A stretch of DNA of 64,000 nt from Sipunculus nudus (taxonomy: Eukaryota; Annelida; Sipuncula; Golfingiida; Sipunculidae): contig CM049312.1 in the NCBI GenBank assembly GCA_026874595.1, forward strand, positions 53,757,429-53,821,428. Direction: 5' to 3'. This document shows, in pieces, positions 1 to 9,887 of the stretch (positions are counted from its first letter, which is position 1; the number at the start of each line of letters is the position of its first letter). The translations under genes and the position numbers were made by a program. Under the pieces are notes generated by a model, which was given only the letters and a program-made list of their open reading frames with translations, made no database searches and had not been told where the DNA came from.

Positions 1-545
1 ATATGTTCACAAGCATTTAGAACAATATTGTGACCTTGACCTTTGACCTTTTGAACTCAACATCAATAGGCTTCTTCTCCTATTGGTAGGCAAGCCATAT
101 ATGACAGATGGAAAGTATAGATTGAAAAGTTTGCCTTAAAATGACTCCACGCAAGAAGAGGATGCTGTGAACTTGACCTTTGACCTCAAAATCAACAGGT
201 CTTTTCCCCTGTTGGCAGAGAAGCGATATCAGTGCTGAAAGGTTTGGAATGAAAGGTCTAGCTTGAAATGTGTCCACAACCTTTTCAAAGAAGTGGATCC
301 TGTGACCCTGACTTTTGACCTTGTGACCTCAACATCTATAGGATTCTTCTCCCACTTAGTAGGTGAGCTATATGTGAAAGATCAAAGAATTGGGATGAAA
401 GGTTTGGCTTAAAATGCATCCTGAGGCTTTTCAAAGAAGTTGGTTCTGTGACCTTGACCTTTGGCCTTGTGACCTCAAAATAATTATGGTTCTTCCCCTG
501 TTAGTAGGTGAGCTGTATGTGAAAGATGGAAGGTTTTGGATGAAA
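1..545. repeat. About 140-bp tandem repeats with TGACCTTTGACCT motifs
   Basis: Four diverged copies of one unit follow each other. Each has a TGACC(T)TTGACCT-type stretch (near 37, 174, 310 and 455), then TTCTTCTCC/TTCCCCTGTT, then a TAGGTGAGCTATATGTGAAAGAT-like segment. Spacing between the motif copies is about 137, 136 and 145 bases. No coding sequence is convincing here; the short minus-strand open frame at 80-277 only reflects the repeat. The carbonic anhydrase gene on the minus strand should continue through or beyond this region, so the repeat probably lies in one of its introns. Confidence 0.8.
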
Positions 546-811
546 ATTTTGGCTAAAAGAAGTATTTCTGGGGGGTGCAAACACACCCCATAACTTCGAG
601 AATATAGGTCACAGTGACCTAATTTCAGGTTTGCAAGGAGATCTTTTTAGAACCTCTAAGACTGCATAGGGTTCATGCCCTTAGCCCCTACGGTTATGAT
701 TTGTGCCCTGCTAATGGACGGACGGCCGGCCGGACGGACAGATGGAAGGACGCCGGACAAAGACCCATCGCTATAGCCCAGCATGACTGAAAGTCAGCTG
801 AGCTAAAAACT
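546..811 (+). repeat. Dispersed repeat fragment ending in GGACGGAC runs and CAGCTGAGCTAA
   Basis: The fragment carries AATATAGGTCACAGTGACCT near its start, a GGACGGAC-rich stretch at about 715-760, and the terminal sequence AAAGTCAGCTGAGCTAA. The same end motif closes other repeats in this window (near 6981, 18460, 25112 and 26830). A short piece containing the first motif recurs at 29395-29440. It looks like a non-autonomous mobile element common in mollusc-type genomes (inference). The class is not determined, because no clean terminal inverted repeats were found. Confidence 0.65.
606..620. promoter_or_regulatory. Perfect palindromic nuclear-receptor (ERE-type) site inside a repeat
   Basis: AGGTCACAGTGACCT is a perfect inverted repeat of AGGTCA with a 3-base spacer. 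It matches the consensus estrogen response element, including the GGTCACAGTGACC core. It sits inside a dispersed repeat and an identical site occurs at 29407-29421. Binding or activity is not shown by sequence alone. Confidence 0.5.
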
Positions 812-1975
812 CCTCTGAGACCCTTGGACTGGTCTTTCTGGCCCTGGCATAATTGTTTGCACACCTATGTAATGTGTTTAACAAAGACAGGTAGTGCCAA
901 CTGCACTCTTTTTGTGCAGTATGAAACTGGGTGTCTTATTGACATTTCCCAGGAGTGGTTAGATGTACTGAGCTGAAATTTTGCAAGCCAATAGATCTTG
1001 GATCTTTCCATCTAGAACTTGAGACTGGTGAAGCCACCCATAATGATTTTTTGGGGGTGTCCATCCATAAGTTTGCAATCTGTTCATCATAGCGATTGGT
1101 TCAATGTATTTGGCTGAAATTGTGCATGTCAATTGAGCTTGGATACCTCCATCTTGTACTTAACACTGGTGGCGCTATCTGCAATGTTTTTTGCGAAGCA
1201 TCTATATGTAGGTTTGCTTTTGGGAAAACTGGTTCAATGTATTGGTCTGAAATTTGGCAGGTCTATTCATCTTGGAGAGTAATCTCATAGAATAGACCAG
1301 TGATGGCGTCCACCTACCTTTTTTGTTTTGTTCAATACATTGTTACTCTTTTCTCAGGAGCGGGTTGTTGGTAATGGGCCTGAAATTGTGCATGTCCATA
1401 GATCTTGGATACCTCCATGTTGTACTTTAACTGGTGGCACCATCTGCAACATTTTTTGCGTGGCACCCATCCATGCATTTGCTTTGTGTGAAAATTGCTC
1501 ATATCTCAGGAGTGGTACAATTTACTGGTCTGAAATTAGGCATGTCCATCCGTCTTGAAGAATTTTGTCATAGACCAGACAGGTGGCGCAGCCTACCTAC
1601 CCCTTTTCATAGAATACATTGATGCCCTTTCCTTAGGATTTTTTTTGCTTAATTGTCCTGAAATTGTGCATGTCCATAGATCTTGGATACCTTTATCTCA
1701 TATTCAAGACTGGTGGTGCCATCTGCAATTGTTTTTGCATGATGTCCATCTGTCTGTTTGCTGTGGGTGAAAATTGCTCATATCTCAGGAGTGGATGGAT
1801 GTATCAGTCTGAAATTTTGCATGTGTATCTGCCTTGGACAGTTTTGCTGTAGAGCAGACAGGTGGCACCACCTGCTGTTCCCTTTTTACAGAATACATTG
1901 ATGCACTTGGAGAGTAGTGGTTTGTTGTCTCAGCCTGAAATTTTGCATGGTGTATCCATCTGTAGATTTGTTTTT
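812..1975 (+). repeat. Tandem satellite block, about 140-bp units arranged as 280-bp dimers
   Basis: Markers recur with regular spacing. CTGAAATTGTGCATGTC occurs near 1114, 1380 and 1660. The related CTGAAATTTGGCAGG-type marker occurs near 1244, 1529 and 1808. Other shared pieces are ATATCTCAGGAGTGG, GACTGGTGGCGCC(A)TCTGCAA and AGACCAGACAGGTGGCGC. The open frames through it (such as those containing TGGAICN) are translations of repeat units and are not genes. The same satellite, including its left boundary (ACTCCTCTGAGACCCTTGGAC), is present in reverse orientation at 14832-15560. Confidence 0.85.
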
Positions 1976-2224
1976 TTTTTGTAAAACTTGCAAATTTGGG
2001 GTAATGTCATGTCAGGAACTTTCAATGCCTTACTTTACCCATGCCTCTGTGACTTGGTGGATACATTTAGTCACTTGTCAACTTCCTTTTTTCTAGTTTC
2101 CTTATGATACTTCAATGAAATTTACACATTACAGATACATGTATTCTGAAGTCACCACATCTTTCAAGAAACCCTGTTTTAACAATCCTCTTTGGGAGCT
2201 ATTTCAATAATTATAAACCAGCCC

Positions 2225-2228
2225 ATAT

Positions 2229-2297
<69 letters not shown>

Positions 2298-2300
2298 TTC
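2225..2300. repeat. (TA)n/(TATG)n microsatellite
   Basis: An uninterrupted TA run is followed by TATG repeats, in the presumed intron or flank downstream of the last visible carbonic anhydrase exon. Confidence 0.95.
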
Positions 2301-2544
2301 AGGAAATCTAAAATTTAATGCGAGATCTGAATTACAGAAATGCAAAGATTAACTTAGCTTCCAATATGTCTGTCTTGATGTGAAACCACAAAAATTTGTA
2401 ACCCAAATAATGTCCTTTATTTACAGACATACAAGCAGTTTTTGGCCAAATGAATATCCAAAATACACCTGATAACATTACATAATCTCATTGTTCTATA
2501 TCTATTTTTTAATCAATCCAGGGGAAAACTGGTCAACCCCTTAC

Positions 2545-5500
2545 CTTGAACATAAAGGCTAGTGTGGCTATTCCAGCTGGGTACTTCACTGCATTTTCTA
2601 TGGTTTTATATTTCTTGGCAAAATGTACAATGTGCATCTGAAATGAAATACTGTATTTACAGAAAATAACAAAAAAATCTACTGTTGATGGCATAATATA
2701 TCTATATGAACTGATGTAGTTGGGAGGAGGCTTAGTATGGTTATTGATGGGTTTAAAATAATAAAGCCTACTGACAGTCATGCCAGGGGAAAATAATTAT
2801 ATAAAATACAAGGTACAGCAAAACAAGTTTTTATTCATTATAGATAGTTCTAGATCTGTATCACTAATGCTATTACCATATTATGCACACGCAAACTGTA
2901 TATGGACAATCATCTTAAAAAAAAACAGAAATTAGCTCCAACAGCATGAATCCAGTTACTTGGCTAAGACTTGGTTATAAGACTTGGCTACTAAAAGAAA
3001 GTATGATATTACCTCCATTGGAAAGCTCTGACCATTGAGGGTGTGCTCTGAGCCAAAATTGTCATTTACCCCAAAATGAAAGTGGAACTGTTTAGCCCGG
3101 TACACATCTGTCAAGCCTCCATCTGTGACCTCATACTGTCCTGAAATCTCTACCTCAACTGAAATACAAGTACCGATGAACTCTCAAGCATGCCTTTGTG
3201 ATCTAATAGTGTCAAAAAATCTCTGCTTCCACTTAAACACAAGTAAACTGTTGGATATTCATTTCTAATTGAGTTGCATTAACATGTACTGTGTATAAAA
3301 GCAAGGAAATGCCTCATACACACAAGCTCTAAAGCTTGTGTGTATGTCTCATGCTATGACATGTTTATCATTTCCCTGTGCCAGCAAGCACTGTACCTGA
3401 CTGGAACAGTTAGTACCTCCAGTGCTCTTTAGATGGCACTAACTGACAGAGTCCAATTGTCATCATCCCAAAATGCCCCAGAATGCATTCATTACAGTAT
3501 TCCTCAAAATAGCATGTCTGATTACAAACAAGAGAAAACAATATAAAAACTTCACACATAAAACATATAATTCCTCTGCAAATAAAACCTGAAATCTGGA
3601 AGGCTTACAAAGAATCTGTAATATATCATTCTAATTACATAGTAACCTTCATGTCCATTCAATAAAAATTCTGCCTACGGGCAATGGTCTTATTAATTTA
3701 TATTAATATTTATAATTAACAATTTCCTGTGGCTCAATGCCTGTGCACAGTTCAGAATTGAAAAATGCAGTTTGACATGATTGATAAATGAACAAGAACA
3801 CCACAAAGGTGCGTAATACATGTCATGTATCTAGTGACCAATGACCTCATTAAATATGCAGGAATTTTGATAAGAAGGTAATTCAAGTGAGAAACTCGAT
3901 TAGTAAATATTAGTATATTGAGTTTCATGAAAATCCATAAGATTTTTGGTTATTCACCAAGGTGCCCCCAAAGGGCAGTGATGTTTGACCTCATTAAACA
4001 TGCGTGGATTTGTTGGAATTCAAACTTAGGCGAGATATTTTATTAATTAACATTTCTGATGAGTTTTTATCAAAATCTTTCATATTCTTCTTAAGTTATC
4101 ACAGCAACAGCACAAAGCAGTGGATTTTGTAGATAATCAAATTTGGGTGAGATAATATGGTGATAAGTAGTTATGGTGAGTTTGGTGAAAATCAATCAAA
4201 GCCCCAGAAAAAGTTATTGAGGCTGCACTAAAAGTTAACGGACAGACAAACAGGGGGTATACAATAATACTCCCAGCATATGACGGGCCTATAAAAATAA
4301 ATATTAGTGATGTGCCAGTTTATTAATTATATCGATGTTGGATCATTTTCTTTAATAACTTATTAAATTGGTTGCATTTTTGCATAATTAATTGCAAACG
4401 ATAATGTATGTATATGCCAAAAAGTCATACTAACCAGAAAAACAAGGGACCCATGGGTCACGGCGCTTAGCTGAAGTTTGAAATTTTTGCAAATGCAAAA
4501 TATTCTTTTATCATGTTTTTCATATATATAAGCATATGAGAATTTAAGAGGAAATGGACCCTCCTACTTGGTAATAGTAAAGTTTTAAATATATGATTGC
4601 AAAACTAATACTCTGACAAGACTGTAATGAAGAAAAACACAAAGTTTTGAGATACTGTGATGCATATGAAAAATTTACAGATGGACAGGCAAGTGGACAG
4701 AATGGACTAATGCCTTTATTTCACTTTCAAGGGAATAATGCATTTAAATTTATACCAAAACCTTTTTTTTAAGCATATTCACTTTTTCCATTAATGTTTT
4801 TATCTTATTTTTTTACAATTTTTATAAATTGATATTAAAAAAAATCTAAAAATATAAGTTGAAATATCAGAATTCTAAGTTGCAATCATTATTTATCCAG
4901 AGTGTAGCTCATACTGGGTCATATTATGCATCCACATACAGGTATATTGTCTTATTTTTAAATCACAAATATATAAACTGAATTTAAAAGAAAATGATGA
5001 CACAACATAGTATCTTCAAGATTATTCCTTGAATCACTATTATAAAGTTTTGTACATTGGAGTTTTCAGTACATGCTTAATTTTATTCACCAAAATAAAA
5101 GATTCAGTAAATTTGATAAATAAAAACATCTTTTCAAATAAAGTATACACATTGTTGGTTGAATAAGGAACAAACAATATCATTGTGCTAATTACTGTCT
5201 CAGCTATAATTTATTACTGGAATTAATAGTCAATTTCACACCTGGTGAAGTTTTTACTCTTCTGAAGAACATCCACACTTTCATAGCAATACACCACATT
5301 GTGGACACAATTAAATGTGCACTTTAATCAGTGTAACCTTGGTGGTACAATACAAAATCTAAAATGTAGCATAGTCTTGAATAAGAATGAATCAAATACA
5401 GAAAATAATAACATTCATCTAGTTTATGCACCAGCTAGGGGAGGGGTACGCTCCCGAGGCAGTGGAAATCTTGCGCTTCTAAAGAAGCAACTGATTTTCA

Positions 5501-8500
5501 CGCTGCCAGCTTTGGCCGTTTATGATATATTTAGACACCAGATGGCGGTTCGTTGTCCACTGAAATAAACGTGCGTATAATGTGCCAAGCAGCCAATCAG
5601 ATGCCAATAAACAAACACTCGACAGGCATCCTGGATCCGCTCATTGCCGCGCTTCAAGCGCCGCTTGATGAGTTTCCGGTCAAATTTAAATTGCTCCCTC
5701 TGCATTCTCGCATCATCGACCGATTCCATTATGACATTATGACTGTGTTAGCGTAGCCATGTATCTGTTGTCTGCATAACTGAAACCAGCCAGCGTGGTG
5801 TGCACACAGCCTTTATTGTTACGTTTCGTTTGAATTACATCTCACCGGCCGAGCATCCTATGTGCCCAAGGCCCTAAGCAAACCACATCAGGGGCAATTC
5901 TCTCTGAGCCTGTGGCCTGTTCAGACGGTTACGCTGGGGGATGAGCTGTCACTCAAAAAGAAATGAATATGATTGGCTCCGTGTACTCCTCGCTTGGCTT
6001 TGTCTCCCAGCACAAGGTCTCATCTGATTGGACAAAAATACAGTGCTCCCCCCTGGTGTTGTAATTCAGGATACGAGGTCATAACAAACAGCGCCTTACG
6101 ATATAGGTAGTAGCCCTATAGGTAAAGCGCTGTGTAAAGAGCGTAGGGGGGGGGGGAGGGCAGGGCAGAGGGGAAGCCTAGTAGTGGCCAAGCTGAGCTA
6201 AGGCAAGCTGCCTGGAGAGGGTTACATAACACAAGTGAAGGCTGTACTACTAGGTGGGCTTGATGTAAACAACACTTGACATGGTGTATGAAAACTTGAA
6301 TAAAAGCTTCTCTTTTCAATCAATTCCTTTGAAATTTCAGATTTTAAAAAGATTAAATCCTTATGTATATATGCGGTGAAAATTAATTCAACAGTGCTTA
6401 TAGGAAAAAATGTGCCGTAGCCAATGTTGGACAAAATTTAAGGTATTGATTTTTTATTTATGCTAATAACTCAGATCTAATATGGGTAAACAATTGAATA
6501 TTGATAAAATAAAGTTATATCCCTGAAAAAAAGTCTCAAGCTTCAGCAATTCTCATGTTAATTGAGTAAATATATTTCCTGATTTTTAAAAAATTGCATT
6601 ATATTTGGGACTTCAAAACAATACAAAATGCTGACCAAATGTTTGGTATGTTCATAGAAAATGTATGGAAGAATATGAATACTAAATATGATCAAAAACA
6701 GATCAGTGGTTTTGGTATAAGGGTGCCTTGAAGGGTAACACCGGCTTTTTTTTATGGAAAACATGTTTTTCCTTAATATCTCAAAGGAATTATGTCCTAT
6801 TGACCCAATTTTCGGTATGGTAAGAGATTTTAGGGTCATCTAACTGTATGCAAAATTTTGGATCTATAGGTCCAATGATTTCGAAACATGCCCTGTTAAT
6901 GTTCGGACAGCCGGATGGACGGATGGACAATGGACAAAGGACCACGACAATAGCTCAGATGACTTATAGTCAGCTGAGCTAAAATATTTTAATTCAGTCA
7001 AAGAAACGACAAAGGGAAAGACAACGAGTAGCAAACAGCATTAAAATGACCCTTTTGCAACAAACAAGGGTAAATCAGCAATTAGCTTGATCTTTCAGCA
7101 TGATTTGAAAGTTAGACTGAAATTACTTTGTCAATATTAAAGGTATAATTCTACAAAAAGCAAAATTCAAGGTATACTTCTATAAAGCAAATTTCGTGAT
7201 TATTTTGAAGATGCATAAAATGATCAATAATTAATCAATCATATGTCATTCATTTTCTTTCAACTGTCAAAAATGATTAAACAAACAATTCCAATTATCG
7301 ATAAATATTTAGCAAAACCATAATCATTTGTACCTGTGTGGCCATTGTTGAAGATTTCCCATGAAGCTTCATTAGGTGTTGAATCATATCCCTTCAGTTC
7401 AAACATGGTCAGCCCAGAGTTGAATGAGACCTTTTCTGAATCTATGTCAATCGGTGACTGGCTGGTTCCAGCACACTCTGGGTAGTGATTCTGCCAGGTC
7501 GCAGGACCTTTTTATGAATTTTGCAGAAATATATCTCTGTGAACAAGCATATTTGCACAATTTTGATAAATCCTTAATTACTCTACTTGTCTGCAAGTTA
7601 AACTGTTCACGTTAGGACAACCTGATGATACTCTGACCCCACTTTAAACATGAAATATTTGAAATTACCCTTCATATACTAATCCAAAATGGTAAAAATC
7701 ATTTTTTCCCCACAGAAATATTTAATTGTTGTTGATAACAGTATTCATATAAATAAAGATAACATTATTAAAACTCTTGATAAACACCATTGGTAAGATT
7801 AACATTTCAATATTATCATTTATCAAGATAGCTAGCCCTCACAGATTTCACCATTGTAACTGTTGAGCTATGTACCGGTAATTTCATACCATTGTGTGCT
7901 TCATATCCCCAGGTAGCTGCTAATCCTGAAACAAAAACTCAAAAACTGTAGTAAACGTTTGCATAAATGTTAAACACAAGACCATTTTAACAAAAACTCT
8001 TAATTTGATCTTAACTATATACCCTTTATTAGGAGAAAAACTAGAAAAATAGACCTTTTTAATACTAAGTGATCATGTTCCAAGATTTGTAAATACAAAC
8101 AGGCCTGAATGCTATCCACTAGTGGTCATAGTAATCAGGTGATATATAATATATAAATTGTAGCTCTGAGGAAAAAATAGGCATGTACTGTTAACTGACA
8201 TTACGGTAAATAATTCAGTGATGCAGATGTAATAAATTCTTCTTCTTTATCATACATTTACTTTAAAATGTCACATATTAAAGCTACTAGAATACAGATT
8301 ACTACATTTATTTATTCACATAATCAATAATGATTAAATAATCAAGGCCACTGATCATTGTAGGCTTTTTACTAAAGAATTTCAAAATAATGTATATGGT
8401 TACTGACAGTCAAAGACAACATATACCAATATAATTTTTACCAGGATCCTAGTTGAAAACTGGTGTATAAAACACAGAAAAATGTGGGTTTTCAACTTCA

Positions 8501-8984
8501 CAGTTGAATCACAGGTTAGGTCTGCTCACTAGATCAAAGGTTGCTTTTATTATCAGAGAAAGGCTCTGCTCCTAAGCTGGAATAAACATACTGCCCTCAT
8601 TGTGGTAAACAATCCTTAGGATCGAAGCACATATAAGATTTCTTGTATGGTGATCCAGATAACTGACATTGGTATTGACTTGTTATTGTTATTAATTATA
8701 CAACTCCACTGTGAACAATGAAATGGCCGTTGTTGGTCTTGAACTATCGGGAATGATGATAAGTGTGTCCTAAGGGGGATGGGGGGGGGGGGGGGGAGGG
8801 GCATTTCCCATATTTCCAAAAAATCCTGGAACATTTCACATATTCTATGAGCAGGGGTTATTGGAGCACCTATCCGGTACAACAAGTAATATGGTTATAT
8901 GCTCGTACAATTAATCTTACCTGGCCAAAAGCAGTTCAACAGCAGTAACAACATTTCCCACACCATGCTGTTGACCATGCTCAT
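2545..8984 (-). CDS. Secreted alpha-carbonic anhydrase, five coding exons, C-terminus beyond the left edge
   Basis: The enzyme reversibly hydrates CO2; in molluscs secreted forms serve acid-base balance and shell formation (family knowledge). Visible coding exons on the minus strand are 8921-8984, 7890-7925, 7334-7507, 3013-3158 and 2545-2637, all with AG/GT borders except that the acceptor at 7508 has a poor pyrimidine tract. They join in frame to 171 residues. The start ATG at 8984 follows an in-frame TAG (9018-9020). Residues 1-25 form a hydrophobic signal peptide with five consecutive Leu. Family motifs follow in order: WQNHYPECAG, SQSPIDI, NNGHT (His90, proton-shuttle position), QFHFHFG (zinc ligands His117 and His119), SEHT (Glu129), and MHIVHF (third zinc ligand His142). 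All zinc ligands are present, so it should be active. The usual Trp after HFH is Phe. The remaining roughly 130 residues must lie left of position 1. Confidence 0.93.
3790..4290 (+). repeat. Dispersed repeat ending in TTAACGGACAGACAAACAGG and CCCAGCATATGACGGGC
   Basis: The region reads like a known style of mollusc interspersed repeat. It has repeated phrases of the type GTGACC..GACCTCATTAAA and GTGAGATAAT, then GAAAATCAATCAAAGCCCC, then the GGACAGACAAACAGG end. It lies in the intron between the third and fourth visible carbonic anhydrase exons. The boundaries are approximate. Confidence 0.55.
4441..4740 (+). repeat. Truncated copy of the ACAAGGGACCCATGGGTCAC element
   Basis: It opens with AACAAGGGACCCATGGGTCA, whose core GACCCATGGGTC is a perfect 12-base palindrome. 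The same opening occurs at 15855, 22521 and 25228. Here the copy ends in a short GATGGACAGGCAAGTGGAC stretch after about 300 bases. It is intronic to the carbonic anhydrase gene. Confidence 0.6.
5447..6145. mobile_element. MITE-like element, copy 1 (TACGCTC...GAGCGTA)
   Basis: This 699-base element begins TACGCTCCCGAGGCAGTG and ends TGTGTAAAGAGCGTA. A second copy at 13492-14185 matches along its whole length with small indels. The ends form an imperfect inverted repeat (TACGCTC, seven mismatched bases, CAGCG). Both copies have TA at each edge, consistent with a TA target site as used by Tc1/mariner- or PIF-like elements (inference). No transposase is encoded; the short frames inside are not conserved genes. 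It lies in a carbonic anhydrase intron. Confidence 0.75.
6160..6981 (+). repeat. 3' part of the 2.6-kb dispersed element
   Basis: It matches the end of the elements at 15855-18460 and 22521-25112. Shared features are TTGATGTAAACAA, GAAAACTTGAATAAAA, the CTCAAAGGAATTATGTCCTA region, and the closing GACTTATAGTCAGCTGAGCTAA. It is intronic to the carbonic anhydrase gene. Confidence 0.7.
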
Positions 8985-9017
8985 GACTTGCAGGCCTGAA
9001 CTTTGACCCACTGTGGG

Positions 9018-9047
9018 CTACACTCCACTTCTTAGGTAGAGATCTTT
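9018..9047 (-). other. Start of the exon that holds the carbonic anhydrase ATG (5' UTR part)
   Basis: The acceptor TTTGTCCTTCCAG ends at 9048, giving an exon that runs from 9047 through the ATG at 8984 to the donor at 8920. The part before the ATG is 5' UTR for the carbonic anhydrase but also carries the in-frame tail of the upstream open reading frame. Confidence 0.55.
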
Positions 9048-9787
9048 CTGGAAGGACAAACCTGGGTTCTTATCAATAACATTACAATTTATACAGTGGT
9101 TGGGGTCATATTTTCAAGGCTGAAATTTCACAATATTTCATTTTTAGTGTTTTGCTAGGGTTTCTCTTTTTGCGATCTCACAAGAAATTTATTTTAAGCG
9201 TACATTATTACATAATTTTCGGTTTAAAAAATATTATTAAATCCAATTATGGTCTCCATTTATTTAACTGGTTGCAGTAATGAGGAGAGGTTAGCTATTA
9301 AATTCAAACATTTACTAAAAACTGAACCCAAGCTTTCAAGGACTGGTCCTAATTCCATGTACACAGCAGGTTTTATCTAAACTGATCTTTCAGTATCAAG
9401 ATAGGCCAGATGAAAAATGTGGTCATAATATAAATGACGACTTAGCTATGCTGAAGGGGCATCTTATTCCCAAAGTTGCATTTTCACAGTATGCTGATCA
9501 CAGGTCTTTGATCACACAAATCTTATAAATATAGTAAATTGGCCACAAAAACAGACTTTATGGCCGGAAAACACAGTCATCATGTCCAGCTGCCCATTAG
9601 TGACTGCTATCAATCCCATTTACCAGGAACTGAATGAGATTTAGCCAGTGAAGCAAGATTCATGTTGACAGCATTGGGGCTTTTAAAGAAAGCTAAAAAG
9701 CAAAAAAAGGAATCCCTAAGAATTTAGTAACTTTTTTGATTTTCATGAGTTTTCAATTACCAGTACAAAACAAAGTAAAAGACATAC

Positions 9788-9886
9788 CTGAAAGTACTGA
9801 TATACACTGACTGGTCCACTGCTAATTCCTGACTTTCCCAAAAGGTCTGCGATGCTCAGTTCATCTCTAGACCAGGCTTGGAAGTT
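9788..9886 (-). CDS. Possible coding or 5' leader exon upstream of the carbonic anhydrase
   Basis: A 99-base minus-strand stretch is bounded by a good acceptor (TTTTGCATTCTAACAG) and donor (CAG|GTATGT). It is fully open in one frame and reads as ordinary protein (it contains RDELSIADLLGKSG). Spliced in phase 0 to the next acceptor at 9048-9049, the frame continues as KDLYLRSGV and stops at TAG 9018-9020, twelve codons before the carbonic anhydrase ATG and in the same frame. It could be the end of another gene, an upstream ORF in the same transcript, or a chance open leader exon. I do not recognise the peptide. Confidence 0.4.
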
Positions 9887-9887
9887 C

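Noticed and set aside
1096-1852. Overlapping short frames with shared GYLHLVLNTGGAICN-like peptides, looking like a small protein family
   Set aside because: They are tandem satellite units; the frame shifts between units and the same DNA recurs inverted at 14832-15560.
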